Source: Kribbella pratensis
GTDB lineage: Bacteria; Actinomycetota; Actinomycetes; Propionibacteriales; Kribbellaceae
Reading direction: 5' to 3'
Assembly: GCF_004366075.1 (NCBI RefSeq)
Contig: NZ_SODU01000004.1
Span: forward strand, 740,839 to 804,838
DNA: 64,000 nt
Under the pieces are notes generated by a model, which saw only the letters and a program-made list of their open reading frames with translations, made no database searches and had not been told where the DNA came from. Below are positions 32,559 through 39,958 of the stretch, in pieces (the stretch's first letter is position 1; the number at the start of each line of letters is the position of its first letter). The position numbers and the translations under genes are program-made.

Positions 32559-32738
32559 CCCCGCCGCCAGGGGCACGATCGCCCGCACACCTGACCCCGC
32601 CGACACCAGGGCACACCGCCCGCACACCTGACCCCGCCGACACCAGGGCACACCGCCCGCACACCTGACCCCGCCGACACCAGGGCACACCGCCCGCGCA
32701 CCTGACCCCGGCGACGCCAGGGGCACGCCGCCCGCACG
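32555..32738. repeat. 37-bp tandem repeat array between pyrE and exonuclease gene
   Basis: Five head-to-tail copies begin at CTGACCCC (32555, 32591, 32628, 32665, 32702). Spacing is 36 then 37, 37, 37. Copies two to four are nearly identical and copies one and five have diverged. Each unit contains CTGACCCCGCCGACACC then GGGCACACCGCCCGC. The first copy includes the pyrE stop codon. There are no spacers and no internal start signals. Confidence 0.9.
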
Positions 32739-32750
32739 CCTTTGCCGGAC

Positions 32751-33980
32751 TCAGCCGGCCTTGCGTTGGTCTTCCGGCAGGAACCGGCGGAAGTCGTCGG
32801 CGGAGATGATCGGGATGTTGAACTCGCGGGCCGCGCGGGCCTTGACCGACAGGCTGTCCACGTCGGCGGCAACCAGGAACGTGGTGTCGGGGCGGACCGC
32901 CTCCTGAGGCACGAACCCGGCCGCCACCGCCCGGTCCCACCACACCTCGCGAGGCTCGACCATGTCCCCGGTGAACACCAGCGTGCTCCCCGGCGGATAC
33001 CCGCGCGCACCAGGACGATCAGGTACGACGTACCGCCCGGCGCTCACGCGGAGCAGCGCCTCGTCGACGTCGGACACCCGCTGCCCGAGCATCACCGCGA
33101 CCCGGTCGAGATCGCTGCGCTGGTCCGGTGAGATCTCACCGGTCCCCCACGACGCGGTCGCCAGCGCGGAGACGTACCACCGATGGAGGTGATCGACCTG
33201 CGGGCGTGTCATCCCCAGCTCGGTCGCCACCTGCACCAGTTGATCCGCGTCCGCCGCCGTGATCTCACGCTTGCCGAGGATCGTGTCGAGCAGGACGAGA
33301 TACGAGTCGGCCTGCGGCGGCTCCGGGACACGCGGCAACTGGTCGACAAGTCGGCTCATCCAGCCGTGCCTTCCCCCGGCATGCACCGGTCGGACGGTCG
33401 GCGCGACGTCCGTGCCCGGCAGGTCCGGCCAGGGCAACCGACGTACCTCTTCGTAGGCCCACTGCCAGGGTGGCGGTGCCGCGAAAGCCCCGAGATACTG
33501 CGCGAACAGCTCTGCCGTCGCCCGGGTGTCCGCGAGTGCCGAATGCCAGCCCTCGATCGAGATCCCGGCCGCCGCGCAACAGGCGCCGAGCGTCCGTTTG
33601 GCGCCTGGATGCAGATACCCGGCCAGTGCCATCGTGCACATCGACCGCTCGGTGATCAGCGGAACGGTGACCCCGAGGCGCGCGAACTCGGCCCGCAGAA
33701 ATCCGAGATCGAACTCGACGTTGTGCCCGACAACCATCCGTCCGGCCAGCAACTCCCCCAACTGCCGCGCGATGTCGCGGAACTCCGGCGCCGCCAGCAC
33801 GTCGGCGGTGAGGATCCCGTGGATGTGCTGCGGGCCCAAGTCGCGTTGGGGATTCAGCAAGGTCACCCACTCGCGCTCGACCCGCCCGCGCGCGTCCAGC
33901 AGCACGACGGCGATCTCGATGATCCGATGCCGATGGGTCGGCAGCAGACCGGTCGTCTCGGTGTCGATGACCGCGTACAT
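32751..33980 (-). CDS. DEDDh 3'-5' exonuclease with C-terminal BRCT domain
   Basis: ATG 33980 is preferred over an upstream TTG because GGAGGAGG lies 5 nt before it. The exonuclease domain (about 1-175) resembles the DnaQ/epsilon family: YAVIDTETTG (Exo I), GHNVEFDLGFLRAEF (Exo II) and HSALADTRATAELF (Exo III with the catalytic His). After a linker, the C-terminus (about 325-409) has a BRCT domain: STLVFTGDM, VVAADVDSLSVKARAAREFN and IPIISADDFRRFL. Such exonuclease-BRCT proteins are thought to act in actinobacterial DNA repair or RNA turnover and are separate from the replicative subunit. Confidence 0.88.
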   Translation of the reverse strand: MYAVIDTETTGLLPTHRHRIIEIAVVLLDARGRVEREWVTLLNPQRDLGPQHIHGILTADVLAAPEFRDIARQLGELLAGRMVVGHNVEFDLGFLRAEFARLGVTVPLITERSMCTMALAGYLHPGAKRTLGACCAAAGISIEGWHSALADTRATAELFAQYLGAFAAPPPWQWAYEEVRRLPWPDLPGTDVAPTVRPVHAGGRHGWMSRLVDQLPRVPEPPQADSYLVLLDTILGKREITAADADQLVQVATELGMTRPQVDHLHRWYVSALATASWGTGEISPDQRSDLDRVAVMLGQRVSDVDEALLRVSAGRYVVPDRPGARGYPPGSTLVFTGDMVEPREVWWDRAVAAGFVPQEAVRPDTTFLVAADVDSLSVKARAAREFNIPIISADDFRRFLPEDQRKAG

Positions 33981-34049
33981 CCAGGCCTCCTCCGGCTCGC
34001 TGACCGACTGTGACAACCCAATCAGACGCCGCCGACACTTTCGGTCCCG

Positions 34050-34685
34050 TCAGGTATCGGACGGAATCTCGACCTCGATCTCCGCGCCCAGCCGCGCTCC
34101 CTGCGCCAGCTGAAGTTCGTCGCCGCTCCAGAACCGCCCCGGGTCGTACCAGTTGAGCTTCCGCCCGCTCAGCAACCCCATCTCCTCGTATGTCACCGCG
34201 ACCACCTCGGCGCAGTACGCCGACTCCAGCTCGAGCTCGCGCGATCCGCGACGAATCGCCGGCACCCGCCCGCGCACCCATCGCGACGCGAGCCGGGCAG
34301 TCGACGGGAACGGCGTACCGTCCAGGCGCGCGACCGTCCGCAGTACCGCGTCCTCCATCTCCCGCGTGACGGGATGATCGAGCTGCCGTAGCCAGGCCTG
34401 CTGACCGTACTTGCGTGCCCACACCAGCACCGCGTCACGCAGATTGTGCAACTGCGCACCGCGCTGGTGCTGGCCGGTCCACATGTCGGGGAGCGAGCGA
34501 CCCAGCTCCGCGTGCCACATCAACGGCGGGAGGTCCTCGACGACGATCGCCATACCGACGTGGTTGACGGGGCTGTTGGTGGTCAGCTGAATGGCGCGAT
34601 CCGCCGCGCTGCCACCGCGGAACAGCCAAATGTCACCTGTTCGTGTCAGTTCCGTAGCGTCATCCAGTGAAATCCGGCTGTTCAC
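34050..34685 (-). CDS. Permuted papain-like amidase (YiiX/C92-like)
   Basis: The 211-residue protein shows a permuted NlpC/P60 arrangement, with the catalytic His first and Cys last. GDIWLFRGGSAADRAIQLTT and SPVNHVGMAIVVED give the His-bearing strand, and ELESAYCAEVVAVTYEEMGL gives the Cys helix. This order is typical of YiiX/YaeF-like amidases that cleave lipid- or peptide-amide bonds. No signal peptide is seen. GTG 34685 lies 18 bp from the divergent small membrane protein, so promoters overlap. Confidence 0.72.
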   Translation of the reverse strand: MNSRISLDDATELTRTGDIWLFRGGSAADRAIQLTTNSPVNHVGMAIVVEDLPPLMWHAELGRSLPDMWTGQHQRGAQLHNLRDAVLVWARKYGQQAWLRQLDHPVTREMEDAVLRTVARLDGTPFPSTARLASRWVRGRVPAIRRGSRELELESAYCAEVVAVTYEEMGLLSGRKLNWYDPGRFWSGDELQLAQGARLGAEIEVEIPSDT

Positions 34686-34690
34686 GTCGC

Positions 34691-34696
34691 TAGGTT
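34691..34696 (+). promoter_or_regulatory. Leaderless promoter -10 box (TAGGTT)
   Basis: TAGGTT ends 7 nt before ATG 34704. This is the typical spacing for a leaderless transcript of the 51-codon gene. The box lies only 6-11 bp from the GTG start of the divergent amidase gene, so the two promoters must overlap. Confidence 0.5.
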
Positions 34697-34703
34697 AGTC
34701 GGC

Positions 34704-34859
34704 ATGAAGGTATGGAAGGTGGTAGGGCTTGCGGGACTCGTCGGCGTCGCCGCGACGGGCGTCGTGATCGCCCGGGGCGAGCGGAAGCGCCGTGCGTACA
34801 CGCCGGAAGAGGTCCGCGATCGCCTCAAGACCCGGGTCAAGGAAGCAGCGAACGCCTGA
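34704..34859 (+). CDS. Small single-TM protein (51 aa)
   Basis: A 51-codon gene begins at ATG 34704: MKVWKVVGLAGLVGVAATGV is a short N-terminal membrane span, followed by a basic turn (ARGERKRRAY) and an amphipathic helix (TPEEVRDRLKTRVKEAANA). A -10 box at 34691 with 7-nt spacing supports leaderless expression. Strong codon bias and the typical N-in/C-in tail with the positive-inside rule suggest that it is real. Similar tiny membrane-anchored proteins are common in actinobacteria; the function is unknown. Confidence 0.65.
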   Translation: MKVWKVVGLAGLVGVAATGVVIARGERKRRAYTPEEVRDRLKTRVKEAANA

Positions 34860-34956
34860 CCCCGGCCGACAATCGGCCGGGCAGTCGCGGCGCGCCGTAA
34901 CTCGGTGGTACGGCGTCGCCCACGTCTGCCCGGCCACACTCGTTGCAATACGCAAC

Positions 34957-35448
34957 TTAAAGGTTGTGCAGGGCAACCTGTTCGAGGCGGCCGGCGGTGA
35001 TCGTCGCGGTTTGGTAGGTGCAGTACGGCTGCCGCCGCCGGTCAGTCGGCGACCCCGGGTTCAGCAGCCGGAGCCCACCCGGACCGGTCGTGTCCCACGG
35101 GATGTGACTGTGCCCGAACACCAGCAGATCCACCCCCGGGTACGCCGTCGCGCAGCGTTCTTCACGCCCCTTGGCCGGACCGGTCTCGTGCACCACGGCG
35201 ACCGACAACCCGTCGAGCGTCACCCGCGCGACCTCGGGCAGTCGCGCCCGCAGCTCGGGTCCGTCGTTGTTGCCCCAGCACCCGACCAGCCGGGCCGCGC
35301 GTGCCTCCAACTCGTCCAACAGGTCGACGCTCACCCAGTCGCCCGCATGGATCACCACGTCGGCGTCGTCGACTGCGTCCCAAACCGGTGCGGGCAACTT
35401 CTTCGCCCGCACCGGCAGATGAGTGTCCGAAATCAGCACCAGGCGCAT
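34957..35448 (-). CDS. Metallophosphoesterase (YfcE/MJ0936 family)
   Basis: ATG 35448 (MRLVLISDTHLPVRAKKLP) starts the enzyme proper; sequence upstream in frame belongs to the neighbour's antisense. The 163-residue protein has SDTHL, VIHAGDWVS, GCWGNNDG, VAVVHETG and VFGHSHIPW, the five metal-binding motifs of a two-metal phosphodiesterase in their usual order. YfcE-like enzymes cleave phosphodiesters of small substrates. It lies 11 bp after the epimerase-like gene and probably shares its transcript. Confidence 0.88.
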   Translation of the reverse strand: MRLVLISDTHLPVRAKKLPAPVWDAVDDADVVIHAGDWVSVDLLDELEARAARLVGCWGNNDGPELRARLPEVARVTLDGLSVAVVHETGPAKGREERCATAYPGVDLLVFGHSHIPWDTTGPGGLRLLNPGSPTDRRRQPYCTYQTATITAGRLEQVALHNL

Positions 35449-35459
35449 GAGCCCACTCT

Positions 35460-36449
35460 CTACGGGTTCAGTGCCGCCAGCAACTCTCTCTCCTTGGCTG
35501 GGCTGAGGCCTGCCTTGCGCTCGCGGTCCAGGCCGAGCTCGCGCTCCCACGCGAGGGTGTCCTCGACGAACTCCCGGCGGGACCGGTGGGTGAGACCGGC
35601 CGCGACAGCCGCCGCGCCGCTGCGGGACGACCAGCCCTCGTAGCCCGGCTCGGTCAGCCACATCGCCAACGAGTCCGGCCCCATGTACTGCTCGACCTTC
35701 TGCTCCTCCAGCCACTCCCGCGGCGCGAGCACCACCGGCCCGGTGTGACCGCCGACCTCGCGCGTCAACTCGATCCACTCGCCGAACGGCACCACCGGCC
35801 CGAACGTGTCGAACGTCCCCGTCCGCCCCTCGGTCGCGTTGTCCAGCAGCCATCCGGCAAGGTCTCGTACGTCGATCACCGCCGTCGCCAGCTCAGGCGT
35901 GTCAGGCACCAGCATCGGCTCCTCGGGTGCCCGCGCCGCCCGCGCGACCCACGCACCCGCGCGATCACTGCGGTCCCCCGGACCGCCGATCAGCCCGGCG
36001 CGCGCGATCACCAGCCGATCCCCGACCACCTCGCGGGAGGCGAGCTCACACGCGACCTTGGCCTCGCCGTACAGCTCCCGATCGGCCACGTCGTCCGCGG
36101 TCGGCTCCCGCAGCGCCGCAGTCTCGTCCGCACCGGGCGTGTCGTACTTCTCGTACGCATTGCACGAGGACACGTACGTCCAGTGCTTGGCGCGGGCGCC
36201 GAACGCGGCCAGCGCGCCCTTCACGAAGCCTGGCTGCCACGAGACCTCGAACACAGCGTCCCAGTCCTGCACAGGCACCGCGTCGTACGCGTCCGGGCTG
36301 CTGCGATCGGCCGCGACCAGCGTGGCGCCGTCGGCGACCGTGCCGCTCTCGCCACGGGCCACACAGGTCACCGAGTGCCCGCGCGAGATCGCCTGCGTCG
36401 CGATCTCGCGACCGAGCCACGCCGTACCACCGAGGATCAGAATCTCCAT
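35460..36449 (-). CDS. NAD-dependent epimerase/dehydratase-like protein
   Basis: ATG 36449 begins the Rossmann strand MEILILGGTAWLGREIATQA, an atypical short-chain dehydrogenase motif (GGTAWLG). The protein of 329 residues has the VSSCNAY segment with Ser/Tyr features of extended SDRs, but the YxxxK is replaced by YGEAKVACE. The C-terminal half (FGPVVPFGEWIELTREV) is the substrate region. It fits NAD-binding epimerase-like proteins or isoflavone-reductase-like ones of unknown substrate. It is likely to be in an operon with the downstream phosphoesterase. Confidence 0.82.
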   Translation of the reverse strand: MEILILGGTAWLGREIATQAISRGHSVTCVARGESGTVADGATLVAADRSSPDAYDAVPVQDWDAVFEVSWQPGFVKGALAAFGARAKHWTYVSSCNAYEKYDTPGADETAALREPTADDVADRELYGEAKVACELASREVVGDRLVIARAGLIGGPGDRSDRAGAWVARAARAPEEPMLVPDTPELATAVIDVRDLAGWLLDNATEGRTGTFDTFGPVVPFGEWIELTREVGGHTGPVVLAPREWLEEQKVEQYMGPDSLAMWLTEPGYEGWSSRSGAAAVAAGLTHRSRREFVEDTLAWERELGLDRERKAGLSPAKERELLAALNP

Positions 36450-36639
36450 GCGGGCAAGCCAATCAGGCCCGGCCGGCAATTCCCAGGCGCCTCTGCCGAG
36501 GGCAGAAACTCCCGTGCGTGATTCGTTGCCCTCGTCACGTCACTGTAATCGTCGTCCCCTTGCCAGGCAGGCGATCCGGGCGCACTGTCGTACCACAAGG
36601 ACACCCAGGGGTGAGTGTCTGTGGAAACAGGGGGAAGTG

Positions 36640-36945
36640 ATGGCTGGTTTCGTTCAGATCATCGAGTACCGGACGTCCAAGCCGGACGAGATCGCGGCGC
36701 TGATGGAGGACTTCCGCGCGAAACGCGAAGCCGAGGGCGACGGGCCGGCGCCGACCCGCAGCATCGCCTGCGCCGACCGCGACGAGCCGGGGCGGTACTT
36801 CGCGATCGTCGAGTTCGAGTCGTACGAGGCTGCGATGGAGAACTCGCAGCGTGCCGACACCACCGAGATGTCGGAGAAGATGATGGAGCTGTGCGACGGT
36901 CCCGGAAAGTTCTACAACCTCGACGTGGTCGCCTCGACGCAGTGA
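36640..36945 (+). CDS. Small hypothetical protein, dimeric alpha+beta barrel type (101 aa)
   Basis: ATG 36640 follows GGGGGAA. The protein MAGFVQIIEYRTSKPDEIAA then LMEDFRAKREAEG forms a strand-helix unit, repeated by RYFAIVEFESYEAAMENSQR, the pattern of dimeric alpha+beta barrels (ABM/EthD-like). It lacks obvious catalytic residues. A double hairpin follows the stop. Function is unknown, and similar short proteins are frequent in actinobacteria. Confidence 0.7.
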   Translation: MAGFVQIIEYRTSKPDEIAALMEDFRAKREAEGDGPAPTRSIACADRDEPGRYFAIVEFESYEAAMENSQRADTTEMSEKMMELCDGPGKFYNLDVVASTQ

Positions 36946-36947
36946 TT

Positions 36948-36996
36948 CCTCAGGTACGGCGTACGCCGGCTCGCCCGGGCGTACGCCGTACCGAGG
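36948..36996. terminator. Strong terminator-like hairpin between convergent genes
   Basis: GGTACGGCGTACGCC (36953-36967) pairs perfectly with GGCGTACGCCGTACC (36978-36992) over a 10-nt loop. A one-base bulge and CCTC/GAGG extend the stem to about 19 bp. It begins 3 bp after the stop of the plus-strand gene. Confidence 0.7.
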
Positions 36997-36998
36997 TG

Positions 36999-37033
36999 AC
37001 CGGTGCCGGGAGGGGGGATGAGCCGGCACCGGT
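36999..37033. terminator. Second hairpin between convergent genes
   Basis: ACCGGTGCCGG (36999-37009) pairs with CCGGCACCGGT (37023-37033) around a G-rich 13-nt loop. It lies 12 bp before the end of the minus-strand gene, so each of the two convergent genes has its own stem-loop. Confidence 0.65.
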
Positions 37034-37044
37034 GGATCGGGACC

Positions 37045-37440
37045 TCAGCCGAAGACGCGGTACGACGACCAGGTGGACGGCGGCGCCGCGCCGTCCGACC
37101 CGAAATCGCGCTCTGAGTGCAGCGGGTCGGGGTCCTGCGGCTCTGGCGCCGAGTGCAGGTCCGGCCAGGGCCGGGGCGGGAGGGAGTCGCGGGGCGGCAG
37201 CTGGAGGTCGGGATCGGGACCCCGTTCGGGGTCGAGCCACTCGACCGTCGTCGCCCCGCCGTGCCCGTGGATCGCGACGACGGACTCGATACCGTCCCAG
37301 ACGGTCGTGGTCGGGTAGTCGCCGTACCAGCGGAGCGCGACCGAGCCGTCGGTGAACTGCACACCCTCGGCGACGGGGCCGGTGCCGCTGACACCGGAGA
37401 CATCTTGATGACGGATCAGCCGGAAGCGACGGGAGCTCAT
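37045..37440 (-). CDS. Hypothetical protein (131 aa)
   Basis: ATG 37440 (MSSRRFRLIRHQDVSGVSGT) is chosen since GGAGGT lies upstream and the ATG overlaps the stop of the upstream small gene as ATGA. Middle strands are VQFTDGSVALRWYGDYPTTT and ESVVAIHGHGGATTVEWLDP; the C-terminal third is Pro/Asp-rich and disordered. No enzyme motif is visible. The two coupled small genes may form a functional pair. Confidence 0.7.
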   Translation of the reverse strand: MSSRRFRLIRHQDVSGVSGTGPVAEGVQFTDGSVALRWYGDYPTTTVWDGIESVVAIHGHGGATTVEWLDPERGPDPDLQLPPRDSLPPRPWPDLHSAPEPQDPDPLHSERDFGSDGAAPPSTWSSYRVFG

Positions 37441-37682
37441 TTCGGTGCTACCTCCCACAGCCGCTCCCCCGGCAGCTTCCGTTCCGGTCCTGGATCGTGG
37501 TCCGGAACCGGGTCGCTGGTCACCCGCAACCCGGCGAACCTGCGCGACATGGCCGCGGCGTACCGCTCGGCCAGCTCCGCTTCGGCCCGGTAGTCGGCGA
37601 CCACATGGTCCCCGAACCAGACCCTCACCCGACGACGCTCCACCCGGACCGCGGCCGGGTGCGGATCACCACCGTCAGGCAT
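37437..37682 (-). CDS. Hypothetical protein (81 aa)
   Basis: The start is placed at ATG 37682 (MPDGGDPHPAAVRVERRRVR); a GTG at 37703 is an alternative. The protein contains a strand pair VRVWFGDHVVADYRAEAELA and a helix AERYAAAMSRRFAGLRV, then a Pro-rich end. The layout is a small alpha+beta protein without known motifs. The last 4 bp overlap the next gene. The region upstream (37683-37870) holds only a hairpin. Confidence 0.6.
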   Translation of the reverse strand: MPDGGDPHPAAVRVERRRVRVWFGDHVVADYRAEAELAERYAAAMSRRFAGLRVTSDPVPDHDPGPERKLPGERLWEVAPK

Positions 37683-37830
37683 CTCAATACACCCGGCGCC
37701 CACTCGAGCCGGATCCCATCAGCGACCTCGCAAGACAAACCTTCACGGCAATCACTTCCACTTCCCTGTGGGGATGGGTTCACAGGTAGTGACGGCCGTC
37801 TCAGCCGTTCATGACGCGATTCCCCAGAAA

Positions 37831-37851
37831 TTTCTCACCCACTGTGAGAAA
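37831..37851 (-). terminator. Terminator-like hairpin after the toxin operon
   Basis: TTTCTCAC (37831-37838) and GTGAGAAA (37844-37851) form an 8-bp stem with loop CCACT. On the minus strand it lies 19 bp after the stop of the putative immunity gene and is followed by a short T-rich stretch (TTTCT), which fits a factor-independent terminator. Confidence 0.6.
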
Positions 37852-37870
37852 CCCTCCAGGCAATCCGCGC

Positions 37871-38332
37871 TCAGCCGCGGACCCAGGCCCGCCAGGTGTC
37901 GATGTCCTCGACGTCGGGGGTGATCAGCGGATCGAAGGTATGCGTGCCGGCGCCGGGAAGGTGCGCGGACACCAACGTGTCGAGATTGTGAACGAGCAAC
38001 GCAGGTACTTCGGGGCGCGTGGTGATGAGCGTCTCGAACAGCCGCCCGGCCTCCCGGTGAAGGATGTCGTCGGAACCACCGCCACGTACCTGGACCTCGA
38101 TCGCGTAGCCGTCCATCGCCTGCACCTCGTCCGGCTCCGGATCCGGTACGACGTACCCGTTCGGCTGCACCACCACGCCAAGCCAGTCCGCTGCGCTCTC
38201 GCCGCGCATTCGCAGCCGGACAGCGCTCGTCTCGGTCACCAAGACCTCGGCCCCGACACCCTCGACCAACCAGTCAACTACCTCCTGCTGTCCACCGGAC
38301 ACCGCCAGGAAGACACTGTCGACGACAGACAT
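37871..38332 (-). CDS. Putative immunity protein of the FtsK-toxin operon (153 aa)
   Basis: The ATG at 38332 overlaps the toxin stop as TGATG, so toxin and this protein are made together. It is acidic, soluble and beta-rich (MSVVDSVFLAVSGGQQEVVD, AVRLRMRGESAADWLGVVV, GYAIEVQVRGGGSDDILHRE, THTFDPLITPDVEDIDTWR). I do not recognise the family. Size, acidity, position directly after a nuclease-type toxin and translational coupling fit an immunity protein; this is inference. It is the last gene before a terminator-like hairpin. Confidence 0.65.
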   Translation of the reverse strand: MSVVDSVFLAVSGGQQEVVDWLVEGVGAEVLVTETSAVRLRMRGESAADWLGVVVQPNGYVVPDPEPDEVQAMDGYAIEVQVRGGGSDDILHREAGRLFETLITTRPEVPALLVHNLDTLVSAHLPGAGTHTFDPLITPDVEDIDTWRAWVRG

Positions 38333-39663
38333 CACTTCTCCTTTCGATAGGTGACCAGTCGGTTGTCACCGAGGATGACGTGCACGACGTCGGCGATAGC
38401 CTTGCCGGGCTGACCGAGTGCCCGGCGGTAGGCACGCCAGGCGTCTGCCTCCGAAAGATCAATGCCCCGTCCGTCGATGACGATCTCGGGCGCTTGATCA
38501 CTGGCATCGCAGATGTTGCGTTGGACGGTACTGGTCCCGTTCTTGTTCGGTGTCTTGAACTCCACGACCACTCCGCGCCCGTCCGGCTGTTTGCGAACCA
38601 TCGCATCCGGGTTCTTGTCGCCCGACCCGTGGTCTTCCCTCCGCGCATCGATGCGCCATCCTTCCTCTGTCAGTCGTTCGGCAATGACCCGTTCGTGAGG
38701 TTTGAAGCTCTTCAGAGGGTCGTGAACGCCCGGGGCGAAGTCGAGTTCGAGGGGGCGGAGGTCGAAAGCGGGGTCGAAGTCCACGGCGTTCGGCGTTGGG
38801 AGGTCCGGGAGGTCGATGTTGACGATGGGTGGGGCGGGAGGCTGCTCGGGGTCGTCGAAGGTGGCTTCGATCTGGTTGGGGGTGATGGTGAGGGTGGCGT
38901 GTTCCCACTTCTCGGTGGCGGCGTCGGCCATGGAGTCGAGGAGGAGCTTCACGGCCTCGGTGAGGTCGGGGTCGATCTCGAAGTCGCGCGCGAGACGCTC
39001 GGCGCGCTTCTCCTCCTCCCTCTCGTCCGGCTCCTCGACCTCGGGCGCCTCGTCGGACTCCGGTACGAATTCGAAGTCGCGGGTCAGGCGTTCGGCGCGC
39101 TTCTGCTCTTCCTTCTTGTCCGGTTCTTCGAAGATCACTTCGCCGGTTTCGGTGACGGTGATTTCGAGTTCCAGGAGGTGTTCGTCGTCGCGTTCCTGGT
39201 CGTCGTCCTTCTCGTGGGACTTGCGGTATTTCTCGAAGGCCTTGCGGGCGACCGTGACCAGTGGCGGCTCGTTGTCTTCGGCAACTTCCAGGTCGTCGTA
39301 CGTCGCGGTGAGGCGTCTCGTGCGGACCTGGACGTCGCCGGTGCCGCTGGTCGCCTTGTTACGTTCCGCGGAATCGGACGACGGACGATTCGTCGACGGT
39401 CCCGGCGTACCGATCAGGCCTTCGGCCCAGCCGCGTGCCTTCGGCGGCGCCATCGACAAGTAGTGCGCAGCGGCTTCGCACGCGCGTGCCGCGGCATCGA
39501 GCTGCTGCGCGGCGACCGTTGCCTGCCCGCGGGAGGCGATCAGCGCGACCTGTGCGTTCTCCCGGCAGCGCGCCGCCGTACGCACGAGCTGGTCGACGAC
39601 CCGGGGGATCTCGTCGAAGCAGTCGACCAGACCGCGGGCGACCCGCTGCAGCTCGGACGGCAC
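38332..39663 (-). CDS. Polymorphic toxin: helical N-terminus and CdiA-CT-like nuclease C-terminus
   Basis: The 443-residue protein has an N-terminal helical hairpin of ESX-like size (residues 1-85, ending AAHYLSMAPPKARGWAEGL). An acidic middle contains a duplicated 20-residue unit (179-198 and 210-229, both with EEPD...KRAERL.RDFE). Residues about 320-443 resemble the nuclease domain of CdiA C-terminal toxins: KPHERVIAERLTEEGW, NPDAMV (351-356), VEFKTP (367-372) and SDQAPEIVID (388-397), i.e. Asp...Glu-x-Lys plus a Gln of a PD-(D/E)XK fold. A tRNA or DNA target is inferred. No signal peptide is present, so export would rely on the operon's own machinery. Confidence 0.72.
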   Translation of the reverse strand: MPSELQRVARGLVDCFDEIPRVVDQLVRTAARCRENAQVALIASRGQATVAAQQLDAAARACEAAAHYLSMAPPKARGWAEGLIGTPGPSTNRPSSDSAERNKATSGTGDVQVRTRRLTATYDDLEVAEDNEPPLVTVARKAFEKYRKSHEKDDDQERDDEHLLELEITVTETGEVIFEEPDKKEEQKRAERLTRDFEFVPESDEAPEVEEPDEREEEKRAERLARDFEIDPDLTEAVKLLLDSMADAATEKWEHATLTITPNQIEATFDDPEQPPAPPIVNIDLPDLPTPNAVDFDPAFDLRPLELDFAPGVHDPLKSFKPHERVIAERLTEEGWRIDARREDHGSGDKNPDAMVRKQPDGRGVVVEFKTPNKNGTSTVQRNICDASDQAPEIVIDGRGIDLSEADAWRAYRRALGQPGKAIADVVHVILGDNRLVTYRKEK

Positions 39664-39679
39664 CTTGATGACTCGAGCG

Positions 39680-39940
39680 TCAGATCTGGTCGGCGTAGTT
39701 CTTGCAGCCGGCCGACGCGATCTCCAGCGCCTCGGCGGCCTGTTCGACGGCCTTGCTCGCGGCCTCCAGGATCTCGGTGATGTCGCGGTCGATACCGGTG
39801 GCGGTGCCCGCGATCAGGCTTTCCACCAACTGACTGTGCTGCGTGAACCGGAGCTTGAATCCGGCCAGGCCACCCGCTGCCTGCTTGGCCTCCATCGAGA
39901 CCTGGTGCAGCTGTTCCTTGAGCCGCAGTACGTCGGACAC
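39680..39940 (-). CDS. ESX-sized helical protein (86 aa)
   Basis: The 86-residue protein from GTG 39940 is predicted as two long helices (VLRLKEQLHQVSMEAKQAAG and ITEILEAASKAVEQAAEALE) joined by a glycine-containing turn near residues 44-48. This is the size and shape of WXG100 proteins, but the WXG motif is missing. It lies 16 bp before the toxin gene and 18 bp after the membrane protein gene. It could be a secretion chaperone or partner of the toxin's helical N-terminus; this is inference. Confidence 0.65.
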   Translation of the reverse strand: MSDVLRLKEQLHQVSMEAKQAAGGLAGFKLRFTQHSQLVESLIAGTATGIDRDITEILEAASKAVEQAAEALEIASAGCKNYADQI

Positions 39941-39958
39941 CTCAACCCACTCCCAAAT

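Noticed and set aside
32555..32738. CRISPR array
   Set aside because: 37-bp units are contiguous, with no variable spacers between them.
32312..33010. Repeat-containing minus-strand frames over the 37-bp array
   Set aside because: Products are translations of the DNA repeat and overlap pyrE and the exonuclease antisense.
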